A stretch of DNA of 64,000 bases from Chromatiales bacterium 21-64-14. Its GTDB lineage: Bacteria > Pseudomonadota > Gammaproteobacteria > 21-64-14. This document shows positions 8,313 through 15,057 of the stretch, one piece after another (the first letter of the stretch is position 1; every line of letters starts with the position of its first letter). Location of the stretch: NCBI GenBank assembly GCA_002255365.1, contig NCBI01000008.1, forward strand, positions 18,643-82,642. Reading direction: 5' to 3'. The position numbers and the translations under genes are program-made. Below the pieces are notes generated by a model, which had not been told where the DNA came from, searched no databases, and saw nothing but the letters and a program-made list of their open reading frames with translations.

Positions 8313-10382
8313 TCAGCCGCCGCGCCGCGCGTCCACCAGCATCGGGAATATCATCAGGTTCGCACCCATCAGGTGCAGACGCCGCTGCAGCGTTTGGGCG
8401 GTGTAGTTGTGCAGCAGCCGTGTCAACCAATTCTCGTTCTTGAATACCAGGGTTCCGGCGAAGAATACGCTGCCCGGGAATTTCTCCAGGATCTCCCGCG
8501 CCAGCTCCACGGCGCCCTCCACCGCCTCGGTGGCGACGCTGGCGTAGCTGGCCGCAGCAAGGCCGTGTGCGTGGCAGAAATCCACATATTTCCGCAGATT
8601 CTCCTGGACCCGGTCCTGCAGGTTGGTGACGCCTTCACCCCCGCGCATGGCACTGCTGTCCACTTCACCGACGCTCACGAAGAGGAAGTTGTGGAAATGT
8701 CCCGGGAACAGCCGCTGCACATTGAGCAGGGTGTGCATACCGACACCCCGGTAGCGCGATACGAAAAACACCGCTGCGGGCTCGCCTTCTCGTGTGGAAG
8801 GGATCTCGGAGATCGCTGGAGTTGGCAGTTGGGTCAGGATTTCGTCCAAGGTGTTCAGCTGTTGTCCGACCCGCTGATAGTGGCGATAGATCAGCAGGCA
8901 TAGCGCGACCAATGAACCGGTTACCACCGCGGTCACCCAGCCGCCCTCGTCGAACTTCTCCAGCACCACGGCAATCAGGATCCCGGCTGCGGTAAACAGA
9001 CCGACCGCCGAGAGCAGCAGGCGAAACAGCCAGCCGGGTTCCACGCCGCGGTTGCGCCACCAGTACACGCACATCCCGAGCAACGACAACGAGAAAGTCA
9101 GGAACACGTTCATGCTGTAGAGGACCACCAGCGTGTCCACCGCGCCGTCGGTCCACAACAGGATGACGAACGCCGCCACCGCCATGAGTAGAATACCGTT
9201 CTTGGTGACCAGCCGCTCGGACAGGTAGGAGAAGCGCCGTGGTAGCCAGCTATCCACCGCCATGTTGGCGAGCACCATGGGCCCGGCCAGGAATCCTGTG
9301 TTGGCGGCCACCAGTAGCAGGCCGGCTTCCAGCATCATCACCAGCGTGACGAAGCTCGTACCGAAGTCCCAGCCGTTCCACTCCCAATGCGAGGTGATGG
9401 TGCTGAATACCACCGCATTCAAGGTTTTGCCAGCCACCGGTTCCGCGTTCCACAGCAGGTACAGGAGGATGACCCCGCCGGCGATGAAGGACAGCGACAG
9501 CGCCATGTAGAACATCGTCCACTTGCCGGTGGTGACGCGCGGTTCCTTGAGCAGGTGCACGCTGTTGGATACCGCCTCGATCCCGGTATAGGTGCCACCG
9601 CCCATGGCGTAGGCACGTAGAAACAGCGCGATCACGCCGTAGAGCCCGATGGAATGGGACAACTTGACCACATCGGCGGTGCTGGAGGGGTAGAGGGTGC
9701 CCAGGTGGTGCCAGTGCAGGCCGATGCCGTAGAAAATCAGGAATGCGTGGGTGACCACAAAGCCCAGGAAGACTGGCATGAGGATCTTGATGGATTCCTT
9801 CATGCCGCGCAGGTTGAGCAGCGTCAGGATCAACAGCAGGGCGAGGATGGAGGCAACCCGCAGCTCACGGGAGGCGGTGGGCAGGAAGCTGAACAGTGCG
9901 TCCACCGCCGCGGAAATGGAGATCGCGATGGTCAGCACATAGTCGACGACCAGCGCCGCTCCGGAGACCAGGCCCGCGTAGCGGCCTAACAGCCTGGAGG
10001 CGACCTTATAGCCGCCACCACCGCTAGGAAACAACTCGATGACCTGATTGTAGCCCACCGCGATCACGAACACCGTGACTGCGGTGGCCAGGGCAAGATA
10101 GATCCCCAGGGCGGTGTTGTTCCCGAGCGCCTTGAAGGCTTCCTCCGGGCCGTAACAGGCCGAGGACAAGCCGTCCGCGCCCAGGCCCACCCAGGCAAGG
10201 AATGCGATCAGGGTAATGTGGCGCCGGGTATCCGGGGAGGTGGGATCCCGCGGGGGACCGAAGACGCGCCGACGTATGCGGTCCCACGCGCCCACGCTCG
10301 GGGACTGCACTGGGGCTGCTACGGGGAGATCCGGGTTGAGGTCCGGCATGGATTTCAGCAGTGACCACAGACCGAGAGGCAT
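8313..10382 (-). CDS. APC-superfamily permease, KimA-like (putative K+ or amino acid uptake)
   Basis: About 689 residues with roughly 12 membrane helices (residues 40-500) and a soluble C-terminal domain of about 190 residues. Near the first helix GADGLSSACYGPEEAF resembles the DALSS-YGPE signature of KimA (YdaO)-type potassium importers. PSGGGGYKVASRLLG and GGGTYTGIEAVSNSV are further APC-fold loops. The soluble tail holds a nucleotide-binding-like beta-alpha pattern (AAVFFVSRYRG, HNFLFVSVGEV). Start choice is uncertain: ATG 10382 (MPLGLWSLL) and ATG 10349 (MPDLNPDL) both fit and neither has a good Shine-Dalgarno sequence. Convergent with bufC. Potassium as substrate is inference; amino acids are the main alternative. 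Confidence 0.75.
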   Translation of the reverse strand: MPLGLWSLLKSMPDLNPDLPVAAPVQSPSVGAWDRIRRRVFGPPRDPTSPDTRRHITLIAFLAWVGLGADGLSSACYGPEEAFKALGNNTALGIYLALATAVTVFVIAVGYNQVIELFPSGGGGYKVASRLLGRYAGLVSGAALVVDYVLTIAISISAAVDALFSFLPTASRELRVASILALLLILTLLNLRGMKESIKILMPVFLGFVVTHAFLIFYGIGLHWHHLGTLYPSSTADVVKLSHSIGLYGVIALFLRAYAMGGGTYTGIEAVSNSVHLLKEPRVTTGKWTMFYMALSLSFIAGGVILLYLLWNAEPVAGKTLNAVVFSTITSHWEWNGWDFGTSFVTLVMMLEAGLLLVAANTGFLAGPMVLANMAVDSWLPRRFSYLSERLVTKNGILLMAVAAFVILLWTDGAVDTLVVLYSMNVFLTFSLSLLGMCVYWWRNRGVEPGWLFRLLLSAVGLFTAAGILIAVVLEKFDEGGWVTAVVTGSLVALCLLIYRHYQRVGQQLNTLDEILTQLPTPAISEIPSTREGEPAAVFFVSRYRGVGMHTLLNVQRLFPGHFHNFLFVSVGEVDSSAMRGGEGVTNLQDRVQENLRKYVDFCHAHGLAAASYASVATEAVEGAVELAREILEKFPGSVFFAGTLVFKNENWLTRLLHNYTAQTLQRRLHLMGANLMIFPMLVDARRGG

Positions 10383-10695
10383 CGGGCTGTCACGGCGTCG
10401 AACGCCGATGAAGATTCCGCTGCAATAGGTGGGGTTCGGGTGCCCATGGCTCGAATTCTTAAAAGGCCGCCCGGGGATCGGACCGGCCACCGATGATCGG
10501 GGACGGGGCCGGGTGCCGCGGCTGGGGCCGGAGAAACGGGCCCGATTGTGCCACAAGCTCCGGCGTCACGCACCGGTATCCGCTGCGTCGCTTCGGCCGG
10601 GGGGTGCCACGCCCCCCGACTGAGCAGCCGTCGCCAAACCGGGACACGAGGAACAACTGGATTTTCAGAGAATTACCGAAATCCCCCGCATCCAC

Positions 10696-10713
10696 TGTCC
10701 GCCTCCGGCGACA
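10696..10713. promoter_or_regulatory. Imperfect dyad upstream of the first sigma-54 promoter
   Basis: TGTCCGCC and GGCGACA form an imperfect inverted repeat centred about 100 bases upstream of the predicted start at 10805. That is the usual distance for an enhancer bound by a sigma-54 activator. The core TGTC-GC / GCGACA is shared with the better dyad at 11127-11150 upstream of the second promoter. It does not fit NtrC or NifA consensus spacing. Confidence 0.3.
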
Positions 10714-10746
10714 GATTAGCCCCGCGACCCGCCGCACTATTCAAGT

Positions 10747-10759
10747 AAAATATTGATTT
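10747..10759 (-). promoter_or_regulatory. Putative IHF site
   Basis: TAA-AATA-TTGATT matches the inverse complement of the IHF consensus (WATCAA-N4-TTR). It lies about 50 bases upstream of the predicted start and between the dyad and the -24 element, where IHF bends DNA at sigma-54 promoters. The related AT-rich stretch before the second promoter (ATTGATTTTAAAT) keeps the TTGATT half. Confidence 0.4.
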
Positions 10760-10778
10760 AAAATGATTTTAATGAGTC

Positions 10779-10794
10779 GGCACGAGGCTTGCTA
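10779..10794 (+). promoter_or_regulatory. Sigma-54 promoter 1
   Basis: CGGCACG-AGGC-TTGCT matches the RpoN consensus TGGCACG-N4-TTGCW except the first T. The invariant GG (10780-10781) and GC (10792-10793) are exactly 10 bases apart. Predicted start near 10805. Confidence 0.75.
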
Positions 10795-10804
10795 AGGGTT
10801 GCTA

Positions 10805-11125
10805 AAGCTTAAACCCAAGTGCTCCTCCGGACCCCTAGGTTGGCTGAAGGGGCGCCTGACGGGCACGGCACGGGGAGAATCCAGTGAACCGGAGTCGTGG
10901 CCCAACCCGACCGGCATCCATAGCGGACCTAGTAGCGGTCGCGGCGGTCGGCGTAGGCGGCCTCGGGTTCCGACGCGGGACGTCTCATGGAAGCGGGTGG
11001 CGGGCACCCGTAACGATCCACCGAAGTGGCCGGCCGGGCCGGTCGTCGTGGCAGGCCGCTTCCTCCTCACTCCGTCAGCCCTTCTGACGGATTTGGCGCG
11101 GCGGCCCTCCCGCCGCGTTTTTTTT
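10805..11125 (+). ncRNA. Candidate sigma-54-driven small RNA
   Basis: A transcript from sigma-54 promoter 1 to the intrinsic terminator at 11097-11125 would be about 320 nt. It contains a stem CCCCT...AGGGG (near 10840-10860), a second stem CCGTCAG/CTGACGG at 11072-11090 directly before the terminator, and five GGA triplets. The only plausible coding frame inside is a GTG frame of 67 codons (10884-11087) preceded by GGGGAG, but it uses many rare codons for this genome. Conserved cores of RNase P, 6S, SRP RNA and tmRNA were not recognised. The family is unknown. Confidence 0.5.
11097..11125 (+). terminator. Intrinsic terminator of the candidate sRNA
   Basis: CGCGGCGG-CCCTC-CCGCCGCG is a perfect 8-bp GC stem with a 5-base loop, followed by eight T. 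It ends rightward transcription, well before the next rightward gene (11411). Confidence 0.85.
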
Positions 11126-11126
11126 A

Positions 11127-11150
11127 TTGTGTCGCGGGCGTGCGACGCAA
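11127..11150. promoter_or_regulatory. Dyad (putative enhancer) upstream of sigma-54 promoter 2
   Basis: TTGTGTCGC-N6-GCGACGCAA, 8 of 9 positions symmetric, centred about 110 bases upstream of the predicted start at 11248. The placement and the shared TGTCGC core with the dyad at 10696 suggest one activator acting on both promoters. Confidence 0.4.
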
Positions 11151-11221
11151 TTGTTGGATGTATTGCGGCTATCAGCCACGCGAATTATTTATATAATTGA
11201 TTTTAAATATTTTTCGAGACT

Positions 11222-11237
11222 TGGCACGGCGCATGCT
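11222..11237 (+). promoter_or_regulatory. Sigma-54 promoter 2
   Basis: TGGCACG-GCGC-ATGCT: GG at 11223-11224 and GC at 11235-11236, 10 bases apart, with the full TGGCACG -24 element. It is preceded by ATTGATTTTAAAT, closely similar to ATTGATTTAAAAT before promoter 1. Predicted start near 11248, giving a leader of about 160 bases to the ATG at 11411. Confidence 0.75.
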
Positions 11238-11410
11238 ACTACATGTTACTAACGGAAGGACGCCGTCCGGCACTTTGGTGCGTTGATGTGCTCTAACCCA
11301 GAGGGCGAAGGACCGCTGGCGGTTGAGCGGATCCGGCACCCGGGCCAGGGCGGCTGTACCCCGCGGTGGGCGCGCTTCCCGCATACGTTCAGGAGCCGAG
11401 GGTCGATGCG

Positions 11411-12097
11411 ATGACGCTGCCAATGGATCGGTTCCGGCCACGCCCACTCATGTGGCTGGCGGCTTCGGGAACGGCGGACGTCACCGCACGTCGGCTGGTG
11501 CCTATGGATACGCCCCAACCGGTGCCCACGGTCGCGTGGCGCGCGGCGCGCGCCGGCTTGGTGGTTCACGATCGCTTCATGCCTTGGGATGCGGTGGTTT
11601 CCCTGCATTTGGAGTTGGGCTCCGTCGGTTTCGCGGGGCTGCGGCGTGCCGGCGGTTGCATACTCGGGGCCGCCGATGGGACCCGCTACCGGCTGGAGGG
11701 TTCCGCTGAGGATTGGGCGACCCTGTGCGCCCAGATTTCAAACCAAGCAGTGGACCGCCTCGAAAGGCGCGCGTCCCCGCACGCCCTTCCGATTCCCGGC
11801 ATGTCCCCGTTGCCGACGCCCGTCTCCCAGGCCCCTGCACCGCAGGCGGTGCCCGAGCACCGGTCCACCGCCACCCGTGCCTGGGCTTGGTATCAATTCA
11901 CCGCGGCGTTGGGGACCCTGGCGGCAATCCTGCTGTTGAGCCTGGCCATGTTGTTGTTCCCGGTCCGCTCGCTACTGCTGGGCCACGTGGTGTTCGCGGA
12001 CTTCGTCTGGGTAGTGCCGATGGTGCTGGCCCTGGAGGTCGCCCGTCTGGGCTGGGTGCGCCGCCGGCGTACCCGCCATGGGAGTGCAGTCGAGTAG
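11411..12097 (+). CDS. Unknown protein with soluble N-domain and two C-terminal membrane helices
   Basis: 228 residues, not recognised. Residues 1-115 look like a compact beta-rich domain (WRAARAGLVVHDRFMPWDAVVSLHL; LRRAGGCILGAADGTRYRLEG). Residues 120-160 are a Pro/Ala linker. Two hydrophobic helices lie near 170-192 and 197-215, and the basic tail RRRRTRHG would be cytoplasmic. The pattern of strand pairs before membrane helices recalls PH-like bacterial domains, but this is only an impression. GAGGG sits 8 bases before ATG 11411. It is the first gene behind sigma-54 promoter 2 and lies 82 bases before the glutamate dehydrogenase gene, with no terminator between. Confidence 0.7.
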   Translation: MTLPMDRFRPRPLMWLAASGTADVTARRLVPMDTPQPVPTVAWRAARAGLVVHDRFMPWDAVVSLHLELGSVGFAGLRRAGGCILGAADGTRYRLEGSAEDWATLCAQISNQAVDRLERRASPHALPIPGMSPLPTPVSQAPAPQAVPEHRSTATRAWAWYQFTAALGTLAAILLLSLAMLLFPVRSLLLGHVVFADFVWVVPMVLALEVARLGWVRRRRTRHGSAVE

Positions 12098-12179
12098 TTC
12101 GATCCGGTGTCCGTCAAGTTGGTCGCGCGCCCGCCGCAAACCTGGGCGGGCCCGATCTGCCAGCTGCCGGAGCCGCGCC

Positions 12180-13475
12180 ATGTCCAAGACCTTCGACGAT
12201 GCCCTGGTCCGCCTCGAAGAGGTGTTCCGCCATACCCCACTGGTGGACGATGTCCGCGAGCGCCTATCGCACCCCAAGCTGTCCCTGATGGTGAGCATCC
12301 CGGTGCGGATGGATGACGGCTCGTTGCGGGTGTTTACCGGTTTCCGCGTGCAATACGACGATACCCGTGGCCCCACCAAGGGTGGTATCCGTTACCACCC
12401 CGACGTCAATCTCGACGAAGTCACTTCCCTCAGCTTCTGGATGACTATTAAATGCGCTGTGGTGGGGCTGCCCTTCGGCGGCGCCAAGGGTGGTGTGCGG
12501 GTCAATCCCAAGGAACTCTCGCCGATGGAGCTGGAGCGCCTCTCTCGGGGCTACGTGCGCGCCATTGCGGACATCATCGGCCCGGACCGCGACATCCCGG
12601 CACCCGACATGTACACCAACGCCACAGTCATGGGCTGGATGTGTGACGAATACGCCCACATCGTGCGCCGCCAGGAACCCGCGGTCATCACCGGCAAGCC
12701 GGTGCACTTGTGCGGGGCGTTGGGGCGGGAGGCGGCCACTGGCCGCGGTGCCGTGTACGTGCTCGAACAATGGGCACGCCGGTGCGGGATGATTCCCGCC
12801 GAGACCACCATCGCCGTGCAAGGCTTCGGTAACGCCGGCTATCACTTCGCGCGGCTTGCAGACCAGGCGGGCTTCCGGGTGGTGGCGGTGTCCGACTCCC
12901 AGGGCGCGATACACGCGGCCCAGGGCTTGAATCCTGATACCGTCATGGATCACAAACGGCGGCGCAGCGAGCTGCGTGCATTCTATTGCAATGCGTCGGT
13001 CTGCGAAGAGGTGCCCTACGAGCGGATCAGCAATCAGGAATTGTTGGAATTGGACGTGGCCGTCCTGGCCCCGGCGGCCCTGGAGAACCAGATCGACGAG
13101 CATAACGCGGGGCGCATCCGTGCTCGGCACATCTTGGAGGTGGCCAACGGCCCGGTGACTTCCCGAGCCGATCGCATCCTGGCCGAGCGCGGTATCGCGG
13201 TCCTTCCGGATGTGTTGTGCAACGCCGGTGGCGTGTCGGTCAGCTACTTCGAATGGGTCCAGAACCGCGGCGGCTATTATTGGGACGAGGATGAGGTGAA
13301 TCAGCGCCTCAAGGTGCTGATCGACCGGGAGGCGGCTGCGTGTTTCGATCTTGCCGAGGCAAAGGCCGTCACTTTGCGCACCGCTGCCTACGTGCGTGCC
13401 ATCGAACGTATTTCCGGCGCCATCAGTGCGCGCGGTACCCGGGAGTACTTCAACCACCACCCCGCTAGGTCATGA
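12180..13475 (+). CDS. gdhA: Glutamate dehydrogenase (Glu/Leu/Phe/Val family)
   Basis: 431 residues. Oxidatively deaminates glutamate to 2-oxoglutarate or runs in the reverse direction. Landmarks: substrate-binding KGGIRYHP near 64, catalytic-Lys region KCAVVGLPFGGAKGG near 85-100, active-site Asp in PAPDMYTN near 140, TGKPVHLCGALGREAATGRG near 170-190, and the Rossmann fingerprint VQGFGNAGYHFA near 215. Cofactor preference cannot be read with confidence. The ATG at 12180 is supported by family alignment. Its stop overlaps by 6 bases, tail to tail, the stop of the DUF488 gene. Cotranscription with the preceding membrane-protein gene would put it under sigma-54 control, which would suit a nitrogen gene. 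Confidence 0.9.
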   Translation: MSKTFDDALVRLEEVFRHTPLVDDVRERLSHPKLSLMVSIPVRMDDGSLRVFTGFRVQYDDTRGPTKGGIRYHPDVNLDEVTSLSFWMTIKCAVVGLPFGGAKGGVRVNPKELSPMELERLSRGYVRAIADIIGPDRDIPAPDMYTNATVMGWMCDEYAHIVRRQEPAVITGKPVHLCGALGREAATGRGAVYVLEQWARRCGMIPAETTIAVQGFGNAGYHFARLADQAGFRVVAVSDSQGAIHAAQGLNPDTVMDHKRRRSELRAFYCNASVCEEVPYERISNQELLELDVAVLAPAALENQIDEHNAGRIRARHILEVANGPVTSRADRILAERGIAVLPDVLCNAGGVSVSYFEWVQNRGGYYWDEDEVNQRLKVLIDREAAACFDLAEAKAVTLRTAAYVRAIERISGAISARGTREYFNHHPARS

Positions 13476-13829
13476 CATTCGGCGGGTATTTGCTGCCAGC
13501 ACGCGTTTTAGTACCACCGCGCTGTTGTGTTCTTCGTCACGTGCCGCGTAGACCAGGGTGACCGTGGCGCGGCGCGCCAGTGCGCGCAGCTCCTGGAGTT
13601 GCTCCTGATGGGCCTTGAGTTCAGCCCGGTAGCGGCGCTGAAATTCCGGCCACCGCTCCGGGTCGTGGCCGAACCATTGGCGTAATTCGGTGCGCGGCGC
13701 GATCTCTTTCATCCAACGATCCACACGCGCATCTTCTTTCTTCAGACCGCGCGGCCAGAGTCGCTCCACCAGGATCCGCATCCCGTCGCCTGGGGCCGGT
13801 TTTTCGTACACCCGCTTGAGCCGAATCAT
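13470..13829 (-). CDS. DUF488 family protein (YeaO-like)
   Basis: 119 residues: the whole family domain, beginning MIRLKRVYEKPAPGDGMRIL and carrying VERLWPRGLKKEDARVD, WMKEIAPRTELRQWFGHDP and the C-terminal VTLVYAARDEEHNSAVVL. The molecular function of the family is not settled. Its ATG overlaps the stop of the upstream 107-residue gene (ATGA), so the two are translated together. The frame can be extended upstream of 13829, but that extension is out of frame with the real upstream gene and lacks family similarity. Confidence 0.85.
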   Translation of the reverse strand: MIRLKRVYEKPAPGDGMRILVERLWPRGLKKEDARVDRWMKEIAPRTELRQWFGHDPERWPEFQRRYRAELKAHQEQLQELRALARRATVTLVYAARDEEHNSAVVLKRVLAANTRRMS

Positions 13830-14149
13830 AGCGCTAGCCCCGTGCCCCGGGCGGCCCGCGCCAACCGGTCCAGGGGTGCATCCCACCACACGTCGGGGGC
13901 AACGGCGTGGTCCTGGGAGGCCAGCTCCAGCCGCGCGGCGGCCAAGTCCAGGGACAAGGTAAGCCGCCCCGCCCCCGTGTGACACGCGGCGCTGTAGAGC
14001 GCCCGATCCGGTTGTCGGTCCAACAGCTGCAGCAGGGCCTGAGCCAAGCGGGTGACCGCGGCATCGGGATCCGCGATCCGTCCCAGATCGGTTTCCACCA
14101 AGCAGTGCATCATATGGATCCCGCGCGTGGTCCCTGGGGCCACCGGCAT
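13826..14149 (-). CDS. Conserved-looking hypothetical protein, 107 aa
   Basis: Not recognised. A soluble, Ala/Leu-rich protein (ALLQLLDRQPDRALYSAACHTGAGRLTLSLDLAAARLELASQDHA) with alternating helix and strand patterns, no signal peptide and no membrane segment. GGTGA precedes the ATG closely. It overlaps the DUF488 start by four bases (ATGA), which is the best evidence that it is a real gene. Stretch 14150-14450 ahead of it shows no other gene. Confidence 0.6.
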   Translation of the reverse strand: MPVAPGTTRGIHMMHCLVETDLGRIADPDAAVTRLAQALLQLLDRQPDRALYSAACHTGAGRLTLSLDLAAARLELASQDHAVAPDVWWDAPLDRLARAARGTGLAL

Positions 14150-14450
14150 TTTTCACCGAACTGAATTATTGTAGTGCATCTGGAACCCTGGCGGGACCCG
14201 TCCAGACGGGGCCGCCCGTGGTACCGGCACCGTGCGGGTGGGGACGCTATACTGAAGTCCTATCCGAGTCCGGCGCGCACGGAGCGGGCCGCGGACACCC
14301 AGCAGCCCGCTCCGTGCGCGGGACGTCACCGGCCCGGCGGGTCTCCAGTTCATCGAGGCTGGGGCGTGGCTGGCTGCCGATATAGCCGCCGCCGGTCGCC
14401 TGGCAGGTGTTGGAGTGGAGTCCTGGCCTGATTCACGCGGGAGGCGCGCC

Positions 14451-14921
14451 ATGAGTATCTCATCGACAGTGGAGCAGTATTTGATCCGGCACGGCGTCGA
14501 TTACGATTTGGTGGCACATTCCCATACCGGATCCAGCATGGAGACCGCAGCGGCCGCCCACATTCCGGGCGACCGTATCGCCAAGGGCGTCATTCTGGAG
14601 GACGACGGTGGTTATCTGATGGTGGTGTTGCCGGCGACGCGCCATGTGCGGATCGGTGCACTGCGTACTTTGCTGCGCCGCAATGTAATCCTGGCGGAGG
14701 AGCCGGAGATCGCCGCCCTGTTTCGGGACTGCGCGCCCGGAGCGGTTCCGGCCTTGGGTCCCGCCTATGGCATGGAGACGGTGATCGACGACATCCTCGC
14801 GCAGCAGCCGGAGTTGTATTTCGAGGCCGGCGACCACGAGGAGCTGGTACACGTGCCGACCGAGCGGTTCTTTGAATTGCTCGGAACCGAGCGCCACGGG
14901 GAGATCAGCCAGCACACCTGA
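14451..14921 (+). CDS. YbaK/ProX-type aminoacyl-tRNA deacylase
   Basis: 156 residues. Family fold covering nearly the whole chain: HSHTGSSMETAAAAHIPGDRIAKGVILEDDGGYLMVVLPA (residues 24-63), with the Lys of AKGVIL that family members need to hydrolyse mischarged tRNA, and the C-terminal half around LGPAYGMETVIDD. GGGAGG ends six bases before the ATG at 14451. The frame is open slightly upstream (14415) without family sequence. The exact tRNA substrate (Cys-tRNAPro, Ala-tRNAPro or other) is not evident. Confidence 0.85.
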   Translation: MSISSTVEQYLIRHGVDYDLVAHSHTGSSMETAAAAHIPGDRIAKGVILEDDGGYLMVVLPATRHVRIGALRTLLRRNVILAEEPEIAALFRDCAPGAVPALGPAYGMETVIDDILAQQPELYFEAGDHEELVHVPTERFFELLGTERHGEISQHT

Positions 14922-15057
14922 GCGGCGCTTCGTGCTGGGAGCGTTCGTTGCCCTCCGGCCTCGCTTGGCGCCCATTGGGTGGGGTATCATGACTCTGGTC
15001 CCGGCACGTCCCCCGGGCCCTGCTCCCCGTCGCCCTGAACCCGGTCTCTGATCTCCC

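Noticed and set aside
10884..11087. 67-codon GTG frame inside the sigma-54-driven transcript
   Set aside because: It has a Shine-Dalgarno-like GGGGAG but uses ATA, CTA, GTA and CGA codons rarely seen in neighbouring genes, and its stop lies inside the pre-terminator hairpin; an RNA is the simpler reading.
10805..11125. Possible RNase P RNA, SRP RNA or 6S RNA
   Set aside because: The conserved cores expected for these RNAs were not found in the segment.
11127..11150. NtrC-binding site for the sigma-54 promoter
   Set aside because: The dyad TTGTGTCGC/GCGACGCAA does not match the GCAC-N5-TGGTGC pattern, so a different activator is more likely.
10799..11200. Long rightward open frame across the sRNA region
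   Set aside because: It runs straight through a perfect intrinsic terminator and has no start with a ribosome-binding site.
13830..14156. N-terminal extension of the DUF488 gene
   Set aside because: The extension lies in a different frame over the 107-residue gene, which itself ends with an ATGA overlap at the DUF488 start; family similarity begins exactly at 13829.
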